NCBI GenBank assembly: GCA_001314815.1
Contig: LJXT01000024.1
Span: forward strand, 1 to 36,732
Length of the DNA stretch: 36,732 nucleotides
Source: Algoriphagus marincola HL-49
GTDB lineage: Bacteria > Bacteroidota > Bacteroidia > Cytophagales > Cyclobacteriaceae
Reading direction: 5' to 3'
The notes below the pieces were generated by a model that saw only the letters and a list, made by a program, of their open reading frames with translations, was not told where the DNA came from and did not search any database. Position 1 is the first letter of the stretch. Every line of letters begins with the position of its first letter. Of the stretch, positions 1-8,314 are shown one piece after another. The position numbers and the translations under genes were made by a program.

Positions 1-1
1 A

Positions 2-1165
2 TCCGACCCGGCTTTTGCCAAATTTTTCACCTTTCCCCAGATTATCGGTTACTTATACAATTCCGCCACAGCCAAGGTAGCTGCCATCATTTGTTTTTTG
101 GGATATCTTGGTTTTACTTCCTCTCAGCTTCTGGCAGGTGCCAAATTAGCCTCAGGAACCTTTGAGGCATTAGATTTACCTATTGCCCTTTTGATTATGG
201 GGGCCATAGCGGTGATTTATACCGTAATGGGAGGCTTGAAGGCAGTGATTTACACCGATACGGTGCAGTGGATTATACTGATGCTCGGATTAATGTTTAT
301 CGGGATTCCGATGTCTTATCACTACGTGGGAGGCTGGCAGTCCATACGGGATGCTGTGCCTGTAGGTTTTTTCTCCTTAGCGAATCTTACTTGGCAGGAT
401 TTATTCAACTGGGCCATTACGATTATTCCCATTTGGTTTGTAGGAATGACTCTCTATCAGCGGATCTTTGCTGCTAGAGATGTGAAATCCGCCAAGAAGG
501 CTTGGTTTATAGCAGGGTTATTCGAGTGGCCGATCATGGCTTTTATGGGGGTTAGCTTGGGTTTATTGGCGCGGGTTGCGGTTGAGCAGGGAACTTTGGA
601 TGGTTTCACCACGGCTATGGATCCTGAGATGGGCTTACCGGTTTTGTTGAGTCAGATTCTTCCTGCGGGGATACTTGGGCTGATGATGTCGGCTTATTTT
701 TCTGCAGTATTGTCTACAGCGGATTCATGTTTGATGGCTGCTTCCGGTAATTTGACTACTGACCTACTTGGTAATTCCAAGAAGCCCCGAACCCATCGCT
801 CTGAGATGAGACTTTCGCAGCTAATCACCTTTTTAATTGGCGTGGTAGCTATTCTTTTGGCCTGGCAAATGAACGAAGTGCTCAGCTTGATGTTATATTC
901 CTATGCATTTATGGTTTCGGGTCTGCTAGTTCCCGTTGTCGCTGGTCTGTTTTTTGGAAAAAGGAATTGGAAAGCTGCCGTCACTTCGATGATTCTGGGA
1001 GGTTCTATTACAGCCGTCCTTACCTTTTTGGACCTAGAAATGCCACTAGGGCTCGATCCGAACCTCTATGGTTTGACAGCCTCTTTGATCGCCTTTATAG
1101 CGATAGATAAATTTGATACTAATGTTCATCCTGAAATAATAAATAAAGAATATGATAAAGCTTGA
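2..1165 (+). CDS. Sodium:solute symporter (SSS family), 5' end outside window
   Basis: Inner-membrane Na+-coupled symporter of the SSS (SLC5-like) family; the substrate cannot be read from the sequence. The frame is open from base 2, so the start lies upstream; 387 residues are visible. Seen: many hydrophobic helices, a GGLKAVIYTDTVQ segment (family pattern GG..AV..TD..Q) about 80 residues into the visible part, and an SAVLSTADS segment that matches the conserved helix contributing Ser/Thr to the second sodium site. The last 14 bases overlap the start of the acetyltransferase gene, so the two are probably translated together. With a racemase-like gene as third member, an amino-acid or peptidoglycan-derived substrate is plausible, but this is inference. 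Confidence 0.9.
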   Translation, partial: SDPAFAKFFTFPQIIGYLYNSATAKVAAIICFLGYLGFTSSQLLAGAKLASGTFEALDLPIALLIMGAIAVIYTVMGGLKAVIYTDTVQWIILMLGLMFIGIPMSYHYVGGWQSIRDAVPVGFFSLANLTWQDLFNWAITIIPIWFVGMTLYQRIFAARDVKSAKKAWFIAGLFEWPIMAFMGVSLGLLARVAVEQGTLDGFTTAMDPEMGLPVLLSQILPAGILGLMMSAYFSAVLSTADSCLMAASGNLTTDLLGNSKKPRTHRSEMRLSQLITFLIGVVAILLAWQMNEVLSLMLYSYAFMVSGLLVPVVAGLFFGKRNWKAAVTSMILGGSITAVLTFLDLEMPLGLDPNLYGLTASLIAFIAIDKFDTNVHPEIINKEYDKA

Positions 1166-1592
1166 GACCCTATCAGCAATAGATAATGCCACCTTTCTTC
1201 AAAAGAATGAAATTGCCGACTTTTTGGTTGAGCATTTGGGGAAATATGGGGATCCTAAAGAGCATGTGATGAAATGCCTCGATTACGCATTGGACCAAAG
1301 TCTGCATGCTGGAGGATTTGTAGTCGTAGCTCGTGAAAATCAAAAAATAGTCGGAGCCCTCGTCATGAATCAGACGGGCATGTCAGGTTATATCCCGGAG
1401 AATATCTTGGTATATATCGCAGTGGATGCTGCCCAAAGAGGCAAAGGAATTGGAGCTAAGATTATGGATTCGGCAATCAAACTGGCCAAAGGTGACATTG
1501 CCCTTCACGTTGAGCCAGATAATCCAGCCAAAAGACTTTATGAGCGATTAGGCTTTACGAATAAGTATTTGGAAATGAGATTGAAAAAATAA
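1152..1592 (+). CDS. GNAT family N-acetyltransferase
   Basis: Cytoplasmic acetyl-CoA-dependent acetyltransferase of 146 residues, a typical single-domain GNAT length. Motif A is seen at residues 91-105 (VDAAQRGKGIGAKIM), which carries the Q/R-x-x-G-x-G pyrophosphate loop for acetyl-CoA. Motif B is at about 117-135, ending in NPAKRLYERLGF, a standard GNAT C-terminal signature. The ATG at 1152 lies inside the end of the symporter gene (14-base overlap), and the stop is one base before the start region of the next gene, so it is the middle gene of a tight three-gene operon. The substrate is unknown. Given the neighbours, the amino group of an imported or racemised amino acid is a reasonable guess only. 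Confidence 0.9.
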   Translation: MIKLETLSAIDNATFLQKNEIADFLVEHLGKYGDPKEHVMKCLDYALDQSLHAGGFVVVARENQKIVGALVMNQTGMSGYIPENILVYIAVDAAQRGKGIGAKIMDSAIKLAKGDIALHVEPDNPAKRLYERLGFTNKYLEMRLKK

Positions 1593-1593
1593 G

Positions 1594-2667
1594 ATGGCTT
1601 ATTTGACATTAAACCGAACTAAACTCAAGGAGAATTTCGAGTTTCTCAAAAAGAATTTCAATGAAAATGGTGTGGCTTGGGGGGTAGTATCTAAGCTGAT
1701 GTGTGGGAATAGACTTTTTTTGCAGGAGTTGATCAGCCTCGGTGTTGATGAGATTCACGATAGTCGGATCAGTAATCTTGCTATGGTCAAGGGGCTGAAT
1801 CCTGATGTGCAGACAGTTTATATCAAGCCTGTTTCCAAGCGGAATGTGGGCAAAATGGTGGAGTTTGCAGATGTCAGCCTGAACAGTGAACTAGAAACTA
1901 TCCGCTGGATCAGCGAGGAGGCTGTCAGGCAGGGTAAAAAGCATAAGATTATCATCATGGTAGAAACCGGCGATCTCAGAGAAGGGGTCATGGGGGAGCA
2001 GTTGCTTGATTTTTACTCTCAGGTTTTCAATTTGCCTAATATCGAGGTGATTGGACTTGGCACCAATCTCAATTGCCTAAATGGGGTGATGCCTTCCACG
2101 GATAAGTTGATCCAGCTAGCACTTTACAAGCAAATCATTGAACTGAAATTCAACAAAAAAATAGAATGGGTATCCGCCGGTACTTCCGTGACTATTCCTT
2201 TGATGTTCACCCAACAACTACCGAAGGGTATCAATCACTTCCGAATTGGGGAGACGCTCTATTTCGGAGTGGATCTTTTCGAGGAAAAAGTAATTGAAGG
2301 AATGCACGGAGATGTTTTTGAGCTGCATGTTGAGATTATCGAAATGCAGGAAAAGCCCCTACTTCCAGTCGGAAATCTTGCTGCGAATCCGCAGGGAGAG
2401 GTAATAGAAATAGATGCAAGTCTCTATGGAAAAACTTCTTTCAGAGCTATCGTAGATATTGGCTTGTTGGACGTGGATCCCAAATATCTGATGGCAGCAG
2501 ATGATTCGATCGAGATACTAGGAGCGTCCTCGGACATGCTGATCATGAATTTGAGAGAAAATCCAAATAACTATCAGGTAGGTGATGTCCTGACTTTTGG
2601 ACTGAAATACATGGGTGCCTTAGGTATCCTTAATTCAAACTATGTGGACAAAAAAGTGATTGACTAA
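1594..2667 (+). CDS. Alanine/ornithine-racemase-like PLP-dependent enzyme
   Basis: A 357-residue protein of the fold-type III PLP family (alanine racemase N-terminal domain). The start has the usual layout (LTLNRTKLKENF, then GVVSKLMCGN), where Lys34 is the expected Schiff-base lysine. The K-x-x-C-G context resembles ornithine racemase-type members more than the VVKANAYGHG of classical alanine racemase. Later conserved pieces are VSAGTS near the middle and HFRIGETLYFG, the phosphate-binding and dimer region. I cannot identify the C-terminal catalytic tyrosine of classical Alr with confidence, so substrate and even racemase activity are uncertain. One base separates it from the acetyltransferase, and its stop lies one base from the stop of the convergent cytochrome gene. 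Confidence 0.82.
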   Translation: MAYLTLNRTKLKENFEFLKKNFNENGVAWGVVSKLMCGNRLFLQELISLGVDEIHDSRISNLAMVKGLNPDVQTVYIKPVSKRNVGKMVEFADVSLNSELETIRWISEEAVRQGKKHKIIIMVETGDLREGVMGEQLLDFYSQVFNLPNIEVIGLGTNLNCLNGVMPSTDKLIQLALYKQIIELKFNKKIEWVSAGTSVTIPLMFTQQLPKGINHFRIGETLYFGVDLFEEKVIEGMHGDVFELHVEIIEMQEKPLLPVGNLAANPQGEVIEIDASLYGKTSFRAIVDIGLLDVDPKYLMAADDSIEILGASSDMLIMNLRENPNNYQVGDVLTFGLKYMGALGILNSNYVDKKVID

Positions 2668-2668
2668 A

Positions 2669-3772
2669 TTACTCCATCTCATTGATCCAGGCTCGGATCA
2701 GTTCCACTCCTTCTCGGTGAATGCTTGTTCGGCCTATTTCAGGCATCGCAACTCCCACCGCAGTGCTATTCATCCGGTGAACAAGGATGGATTCATCAGC
2801 TTTGCCGGGTACAATGTCGAATTGATGATTGCCAGCGCCATTCCCCGCAGCTACTGGTGTTTTGTTTATGCCTAATTTGAGAGGATCTGTTTGTTCATAG
2901 CTTAGAAATAAGCCTGACGTGGAGGCAGGACCTTCTTCTCGATGACAGTGCGCACAGTTGATATCCAAGTAGGCTTTGGCTCTGTCTGCTAAAGGGAGAC
3001 TTTCGTTGCTGTAATCCACCATGCTAGGGTGGTTTTCAAGACCTTCAAACCCCTCTAGCTTTCCGATTTCTTTCCAATAAGCCAGCTGATTGACCTTCCT
3101 TCCTCCAAAGTCCTTTTCGTGATTGAGGTGTTTGACTTCCACCCCCAAAGGGTCTAGTTTCTCATTTTCATTGTGGCAAGTCTTACACTGGTTTTTGTTT
3201 GGGATGAGGTAATTGATGACTTGGTCTTCGCCGTTTTCATTCACAAATCTTACTGTTGTTTCTCCGCCAACTACCTTGAGTTTGGCATCAGTCTGACTGT
3301 CATTCCAGATATAAGGGAAAGCTTCCCAGCCCTTTTCCTGGTGAATCATTAAGCGAGTTTCGATGATTCGCCTTTTTCCTTCAGGTTTTGAAAAGTCCTC
3401 AGGGTAGTAGAAATTTTTGATCAAAACACTCCCTACAGGCAGCGTAAGTTTGTTATTTATGATAGCTGCCTTGGAGTCTTCCGGCATCCGTACAAATCTG
3501 CTTTTTAAGGCATAATCGGTGAATAGCGAGGAAGCAGGTTCATATTCGATGAGCTCTTGAGTTGGATTTAGGCTTTTTAAATCACCCTCAAAGAAACCGT
3601 AGGTAGAAAGCCAATCATAGGGATACATACCATCTGCTTCCTCGTGATCTTTTTGTGGGTCAAAGGCAAGTGATTGCTTGACCTCATCTTCTTTTTGACA
3701 AGAAAAAAAGAAGACAAGCAAAAAGCTCAAGGATAAATAAGAAGCGATATTTTTCTTAGAAAAGCGAGTCAT
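2669..3772 (-). CDS. Diheme c-type cytochrome lipoprotein (SO2930/HNE_0200-like family)
   Basis: Secreted lipoprotein of 367 residues with two CxxCH heme-c motifs, at 196-200 (CKTCH) and 273-277 (CAHCH). The N-terminus is a lipoprotein signal ending at Cys25 (FFFSC), so the protein is probably anchored in a membrane and faces the periplasm or surface. Heme attachment implies electron transfer or oxidation, but no partner is known. The length and two-motif layout fit the uncharacterised family annotated as SO2930-type diheme cytochrome, which is regularly found beside a beta-helix protein. Here its ATG overlaps the stop of that neighbour by one base (TAATG), so they are translationally coupled. 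The second half from Asp270 resembles the single-heme domain of PVC-type cytochromes. Confidence 0.88.
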   Translation of the reverse strand: MTRFSKKNIASYLSLSFLLVFFFSCQKEDEVKQSLAFDPQKDHEEADGMYPYDWLSTYGFFEGDLKSLNPTQELIEYEPASSLFTDYALKSRFVRMPEDSKAAIINNKLTLPVGSVLIKNFYYPEDFSKPEGKRRIIETRLMIHQEKGWEAFPYIWNDSQTDAKLKVVGGETTVRFVNENGEDQVINYLIPNKNQCKTCHNENEKLDPLGVEVKHLNHEKDFGGRKVNQLAYWKEIGKLEGFEGLENHPSMVDYSNESLPLADRAKAYLDINCAHCHREEGPASTSGLFLSYEQTDPLKLGINKTPVAAGNGAGNHQFDIVPGKADESILVHRMNSTAVGVAMPEIGRTSIHREGVELIRAWINEME

Positions 3773-5067
3773 TACTTACTTGATATAAATGAAACGTCAG
3801 TAGTCACATTTACCTGACAATTTGAGAAAGGAGAAACATCAGCTGAGCTTTTAATGTTTTCTTCACCTTCGCTGAGGTCAAATTGTGTAAAATAGAGGTT
3901 TTCCAAACCTATTTCAGAAATACAGATATTCATGGGGTTTTGAGCAATGGAATTTCCTCTGTTTTCATCAAAGATGCCATCGTAGACGATATCTTGTGTT
4001 TTTGCCTTTCCATGAGCATTGTACACGCTTATCAGCTGCCCTAATTCTCTACTCAAATCCGGGAATCCACCGGTTCTATCATAGCTGTTTCCATGCAGGA
4101 AAATATCATGCGTATAAGGTGACCAGTTTGGAGCATCAGAGGGAAAGCCAGTAATCTGATAGCTAGCAATGGCTACTCCAACTGTTTTATTTCTCAGAAT
4201 TTCATTATCAAACACTTCCACTTCTTTAGCAGCAAGAAGAACGACTCCTGAACCCGGAGGAATCATGGTCACCGGATTGCCATTTGGATCTTCACCCATG
4301 GGTGTGGCGAAGTTTTTGTGGTTGTTGTCAATGATTTTATTGTTGTAAATCTTGGTGCCTTTTCCATCAGACTTAGGAAGTCCCGGAAGGTTGAAGACTA
4401 AGATTCCACCTGAGTTATTTCGGGCCGTATTTCCAAAGACTTCCGCATTATCGCAATTTTCAATCTCAATTCCTGCCACATTCCCATAGGCCAATGAATT
4501 CTTCACAATGATGTTTTCAGATTGTCCCACATAGATTCCCGCATCCCGGGAATGGGCAGCAATGCATTCATCAATGACTACATTTTTGCATTGCACGGGA
4601 TACAGTGCGTAGGTTCCATTTTTGGACTTGTCACCATGAGTCCAGGTGGCATGTACTCTTCGAAGTGTTAATCCCTCTGTATGTTGTGCTTTAATTCCAT
4701 CTCCAGGAGCATCTTCGATTGTTAGGTCTTTGACTATAATATTTTTCCCGACGATTTTCATTCCTTCTCCTCCTGTTTTCAGGTTTCGAAATGAAAGCAC
4801 TGTATTTTTCATCCCCGCACCCTGAATCGTAATATTCTCCTTATTGTCCAGAATCAGTTGGGTTTTGAGGTCAAAAAAACCTTCACCAATTTTTATGGTC
4901 GTACTGTCTTCGGCAAGAATGAAATCCTCTATCACTTTTTCGACTTCCTCTGCTGAACGTTTTTCGAGAAGGCTCGAATCAAAAAGTTGTTCATTGCTTG
5001 TCTCGCTACAAGATGTAATGATGACAAGTAGAAAAAGGCTGAAAAAGAGGAAGTGTTTGGCTTTCAT
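3772..5067 (-). CDS. Parallel beta-helix repeat lipoprotein, partner of the diheme cytochrome
   Basis: Secreted lipoprotein of 431 residues with signal peptide and lipobox Cys20 (IITSC). From about residue 45 to 330 it is a right-handed parallel beta-helix of the pectate-lyase/CASH type: short repeats with N/D ladders such as NIIVKDLTIEDAPGDGIKAQ, NVVIDECIAAHSRDAGIYV and NIIVKNSLAYGNVAGIEI. The fold usually binds or cleaves polysaccharide, but I see no clear catalytic signature. The family is known as a neighbour of SO2930-type diheme cytochromes, and here it is first in that operon. Upstream sit a TAnnTTTG promoter element and an FNR-like palindrome, then the regulator gene. The role of the pair is not established. 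Confidence 0.85.
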   Translation of the reverse strand: MKAKHFLFFSLFLLVIITSCSETSNEQLFDSSLLEKRSAEEVEKVIEDFILAEDSTTIKIGEGFFDLKTQLILDNKENITIQGAGMKNTVLSFRNLKTGGEGMKIVGKNIIVKDLTIEDAPGDGIKAQHTEGLTLRRVHATWTHGDKSKNGTYALYPVQCKNVVIDECIAAHSRDAGIYVGQSENIIVKNSLAYGNVAGIEIENCDNAEVFGNTARNNSGGILVFNLPGLPKSDGKGTKIYNNKIIDNNHKNFATPMGEDPNGNPVTMIPPGSGVVLLAAKEVEVFDNEILRNKTVGVAIASYQITGFPSDAPNWSPYTHDIFLHGNSYDRTGGFPDLSRELGQLISVYNAHGKAKTQDIVYDGIFDENRGNSIAQNPMNICISEIGLENLYFTQFDLSEGEENIKSSADVSPFSNCQVNVTTDVSFISSK

Positions 5068-5095
5068 AGTTTTGGGTTTCGCATTGGGCTTGCTT

Positions 5096-5103
5096 CAAAA
5101 TTA
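5096..5103 (-). promoter_or_regulatory. Bacteroidota -7 promoter element TAATTTTG before the beta-helix/cytochrome operon
   Basis: On the minus strand this reads TAATTTTG, an exact match to the TAnnTTTG -7 consensus of Bacteroidota sigma-ABfr promoters. It lies 29 bases before the ATG of the beta-helix gene, giving an expected leader of about 25 bases. I do not see a good TTTG -33 element at normal spacing, which would suit an activator-dependent promoter. Confidence 0.5.
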
Positions 5104-5126
5104 CTTTTTTTCAATCTAAACTAGCC

Positions 5127-5140
5127 TTGACAAAAGTCAA
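5127..5140. promoter_or_regulatory. FNR-like palindrome TTGAC-N4-GTCAA
   Basis: A perfect 5+5 inverted repeat with a 4-base centre, the architecture of FNR/CRP-superfamily sites (FNR consensus TTGAT-N4-ATCAA). Its centre is 34 bases upstream of the centre of the TAATTTTG element, so it lies near -41 from the inferred start, the usual place of a class II activator site. The adjacent regulator carries FNR-like recognition residues. An alternative reading is a weak hairpin in the 3' tail of the regulator transcript. Confidence 0.5.
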
Positions 5141-5144
5141 AATG

Positions 5145-5705
5145 TCAGATTTTGGCACGGACACGACTGAGTGTTTCGATCGTCATGTCTAGAAATGAAG
5201 CAATATGTCCCACGGATGCTCTTTGTATAATTTTGGGCTTTTTCTCCATCAATTCCAAATACCTTTCCCGGGCAGATTTGAATTTGGAGAAAATCATCTG
5301 CTCCTCTAATGCAATGTAATATTTCTCCAAAATCATCCGATATACTCGTTCGAGATCGGGGAATTTTTTGAAGCATTCCTGCAAGTCGGTATATGAAATT
5401 CGATAAAGCAACGACTTTTCCAGCGTCTCGATCGTTTCGTAGCTAGGACTTCGGGTGATAAAGGAATGCATCGCCGTTACAAATTCCCCTTCCAGGGAAA
5501 ATGACGCCGTGATGTCGCGATTATCTCTGATGTAGAAACTCCTAGCTGAGCCTTCTGAGATATAGTATAGGTATTTGCTCACTTCCCCTGCTGTCTCAAG
5601 TTTATAGCCTTTTTCGGCATGTATTTCTTCTAGCTTACTGATAAAGAAGTTTCTTACATCCTCACTGACTTCAGTGATATTTTCAAACAAGGTAGGTTTT
5701 GTCAT
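5145..5705 (-). CDS. Crp/Fnr family transcriptional regulator
   Basis: A 186-residue cytoplasmic regulator: cNMP-binding-type beta-roll at about 20-115 (including YYISEGSARSFYI and SLEGEFVTAMHSF), dimer helix at about 118-140, and a short C-terminal helix-turn-helix at about 164-186 (VGHIASFLDMTIETLSRVRAK). The recognition helix holds Glu177, Ser180 and Arg181, the same E-xx-SR set that E. coli FNR uses (E209, S212, R213) to read TTGAT half-sites. The N-terminal cysteine cluster of true FNR is absent (the only Cys is 111), so it should not sense oxygen through an Fe-S cluster; the ligand is unknown. The protein ends directly after the recognition helix, as is common in Bacteroidota members. 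It lies 77 bases upstream of the beta-helix/cytochrome operon in the same direction. Confidence 0.88.
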   Translation of the reverse strand: MTKPTLFENITEVSEDVRNFFISKLEEIHAEKGYKLETAGEVSKYLYYISEGSARSFYIRDNRDITASFSLEGEFVTAMHSFITRSPSYETIETLEKSLLYRISYTDLQECFKKFPDLERVYRMILEKYYIALEEQMIFSKFKSARERYLELMEKKPKIIQRASVGHIASFLDMTIETLSRVRAKI

Positions 5706-5791
5706 AGTTGAGGAGAAAAAATATCCAATAAACTGTCCACTTCCGGGATTGATCTAGTAGTTTTATCGGGAATTTAAAACATTAAGCAGAT

Positions 5792-6340
5792 ATGAGAAAG
5801 ATTTTGACTGTTTTCTTCCTATTGGGATTGGTTTTTTCTGCAAAAGCTCAGTTCGGAGTTCGTGCTGGATTGTCTTCTGCTAATTTCTCCGACACGAATT
5901 TTAATGCCAATGTTGGCTTTCACGTGGGCGGTTACTATCGATTTGGCACCAGTCTTTTGGAGGTGGAACCTGGGATTCAATTTGGTCAAAAGGGCTATGA
6001 AACCAATAATCCGACAAATGGCAACGTAATTACAGAGACCTTGAATTATGTAGATGTTCCTATTCTTTTCCGACTTAATTTTCTTCCTGCTATCAATGTC
6101 TTTGGAGGACCGCAGTTGAGTGTTTTGGCATCTAGAAATTATGAGGAGCCCGGAAATGTCCAAACTAGTACCGAGCCGATAAGAGGGTATGACTTAGGTG
6201 CTGTGGTAGGTATCGGTGGGTATATCCCCGGAGGAATCAACCTTCAATTGAGCTATGATTTGGGATTGAGTAGCTTAAATTATTTCAATACTGATGTGAA
6301 AAATAGAGTGTTAAAAATATCTGCCGGATTTGATTTTTAA
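5792..6340 (+). CDS. PorT-like outer membrane beta-barrel protein
   Basis: A 182-residue secreted protein with a clean signal peptide (MRKILTVFFLLGLVFSAKAQ) followed by FGVRAGLSSANFS, the usual first strand of the small PorT/OmpX-like barrels of Bacteroidota. Alternating strands such as GFHVGGYYRFG and LEVEPGIQFGQKGYE, the LNYVDVPILFRLNF strand and a terminal Phe (ISAGFDF) support an eight-strand-type barrel in the outer membrane. The function is unknown; such proteins are abundant and not specific. It is divergent from the Crp/Fnr gene (86 bases between starts) and ends just before a strong terminator. Confidence 0.82.
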   Translation: MRKILTVFFLLGLVFSAKAQFGVRAGLSSANFSDTNFNANVGFHVGGYYRFGTSLLEVEPGIQFGQKGYETNNPTNGNVITETLNYVDVPILFRLNFLPAINVFGGPQLSVLASRNYEEPGNVQTSTEPIRGYDLGAVVGIGGYIPGGINLQLSYDLGLSSLNYFNTDVKNRVLKISAGFDF

Positions 6341-6369
6341 GTTTTATATTACAAATCTTAAACTCTAGG

Positions 6370-6399
6370 AACCCAGCCAAAAGCTGGGTTTATTTTTTT
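6370..6399 (+). terminator. Rho-independent terminator after the PorT-like gene
   Basis: A perfect 8-bp stem (AACCCAGC / GCTGGGTT) with a 5-base loop, followed at once by TATTTTTTT. It begins 30 bases after the stop codon. Confidence 0.85.
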
Positions 6400-7114
6400 A
6401 GTTTGGTGAGGATTCTCTCCTTGTGTTTTTTTTGAAATCATCTTGATCGTCCGGAGGACTTTCATAAGAGCTCGGTTTCTTTTTGGGGATACCGATTTCA
6501 GGACGGTACATTCATTCCAAAGAAAAAGCCCCGCTTCTAGGGGTGGTGGTGATTTTTTTACCTTGGATTGCACTTCGCCTCCTGACTCGATTTGCTTTTA
6601 TTGTTCTCCGTCTCAGAGCAGAAGAATTCTAGGCTAGATTCCAGATTTCGACTAAGATTCCTGTCCACCTAGTACGTCTAGGTTCGGTTTGATTTGAAGG
6701 GGGAGATTCTGTCCATCTATCCTACCTTATCAAAAAAGTAATCGGAAGAAGGAACTAGCCTAAAGATTTCAATGGAAATATCATTCTAAGAGGTGGGCTT
6801 CCACTATTGGGCTTATTGATTACAGGTTTTTGTTAAAAGAAATTTAACCTACCTGTAAAAGCTCAGAGGTATGATTTCTTTTCCTTTACCTCAGGAAATT
6901 AATGAGTAAAAGCAAACCTCAGCAGTTTAGCATTCGGAAACCTTTTTGCCAAGCGGCCTAGGAAAAGGTCGTCAATTTTCCTTCTTCTTGAGTAAGGCCA
7001 AACCAACTAAAAAACACCTATTATTCAATGTGACAGCTAGTAAAATCCCCTAAAATCAAGTGTAATGGCTTTTATTCAATCAGTAAGAAATTGAATCAAA
7101 TAGGGAGGGCAAGC
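6400..7114. other. Non-coding gap before the PHP gene
   Basis: About 700 bases with no convincing gene on either strand. A short minus-strand frame at 6358-6573 has no recognisable domain and runs through the terminator above. Near 6529-6547 there is a short CCCC/GGGG stem followed, on the minus strand, by a T-rich stretch, which could be a degenerate minus-strand terminator. No tRNA, repeat pair or transposase remnant was recognised. Confidence 0.4.
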
Positions 7115-8314
7115 ATGTGGAATATTAGTCTCCTGATTGGTCTAATAAGCACTTTTGGGATGGTCGATGCTATGGGACAAAATTCTACCGGTAATCCATA
7201 CGCAGAAGTAAAATTAGGGTCATTACCAGCACCTGCCAGTATTTCCGATGGAGTCTGGCTTTCGGGGGATCTGCATTTACATTCCCGTCATAGCACAGAG
7301 TCCACCAATAATCCATTACCGAAGATTTTTGCCTTTGCAGAATCTATGGGAATGAGCTTTGTATGTGTTACTGATCATGATAATCATGTGCAGGGTGATG
7401 TAGCCAATAATACCTGGGCAGATCCTGAATTTAAGTCTGATTCACTAGTTCTTTTATACGGTGCCGAATGGACAACCACCCGGGGCCATGGAAACACATT
7501 CTCAGCCACTCCTTATGATCACCAGCTTTTTTATGATATCCGTGATCAGCGAGATACCTTAATTGGAAGAGTGAAAAATGAATTAGGTTTACATTTGTCT
7601 GCCAACCACCCAAGTGGAAAAGATCATTTTGGCTATTCTTACGATATCATAAATTCTATAGAGGTTTGGAATTCTGCCTTATAGGAGAGAAATGTGGGTG
7701 CAATCATGATTTGGGATGATATGCTTTCTTCGGGGCGAATGATCCCAGGACGAGGAGGTAGTGATGCGCATCATGGTTATCCAGACAGTCCTGGGGAGGC
7801 TACCAAGAATACCCCTGAACGCAATTTCAATTATATAGGTACTCCTACCACTTGGGTTTTTGCAAGTGAAAAGTCTGGGGAAAGTATAGTGCAAGCTTTG
7901 AACAAAGGAAGAGTTTCCATTTCGGTAAATCCCAAATCCCCCAGAGTAGAGTTCTATGCTGATCTGAATGAAGATGGGGTGATGGATATGATGATGGGAG
8001 ATAATGCCAATTCTCCGGGGAATACAGTCACATTCAAAGTCAAATTGTCCGGGACTACTCTCCCCGATTCAATATACACGATCAAGGTGATTAAAAACGG
8101 AAGGGAGTTCGAAACTATAGAAGCTGCTGGAAATGGAAATGAAATTGAGGTTAAATTTTCAGATATCCCCAGAGAAATTGGAAGAACGTATTATAGAATT
8201 GCGGTGGAAGGTACGCCTACACCTTTCCCTCAAGTACCGAATTCTACGAGTATCAGTAAAAACATGGTGGGATTATCGAATCCTATTTATTTCAATTTTG
8301 ATCCGGAATTCTGA
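7115..8314 (+). pseudogene. CehA/McbA-type PHP metallohydrolase, interrupted by in-frame TAG
   Basis: Secreted metal-dependent hydrolase of the PHP superfamily in two open halves lying in the same frame, separated only by TAG at 7682-7684 (codon 190). First half: signal peptide to about residue 21, then the PHP ligands H54/H56 (GDLHLHS), D87-H88-D89 (VTDHDNH), E118, H125 (GHGN) and H165 (ANHPSG). Second half: GRGGSDAHH (D217, H219), the last metal motif, then a beta-sandwich-like C-terminal domain. Without the stop it would be 399 residues, the normal length, and the reading VWNSAL-stop-ERNVGAIMIWDD runs straight through the usual family helix. So the gene is whole apart from one nonsense codon (for example from TGG, CAG or TTG). 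The ATG at 7115 is preferred over an upstream TTG because the signal peptide starts there. Confidence 0.85.

Noticed and set aside
6358..6573. 71-codon minus-strand frame in the gap after the PorT-like gene
   Set aside because: Runs across a strong terminator, no family resemblance, no promoter.
7682..7684. Reassigned TAG codon (pyrrolysine, suppressor or alternative code)
   Set aside because: No other gene in the window carries internal TAG codons, and the simple explanation is a nonsense mutation or base error.
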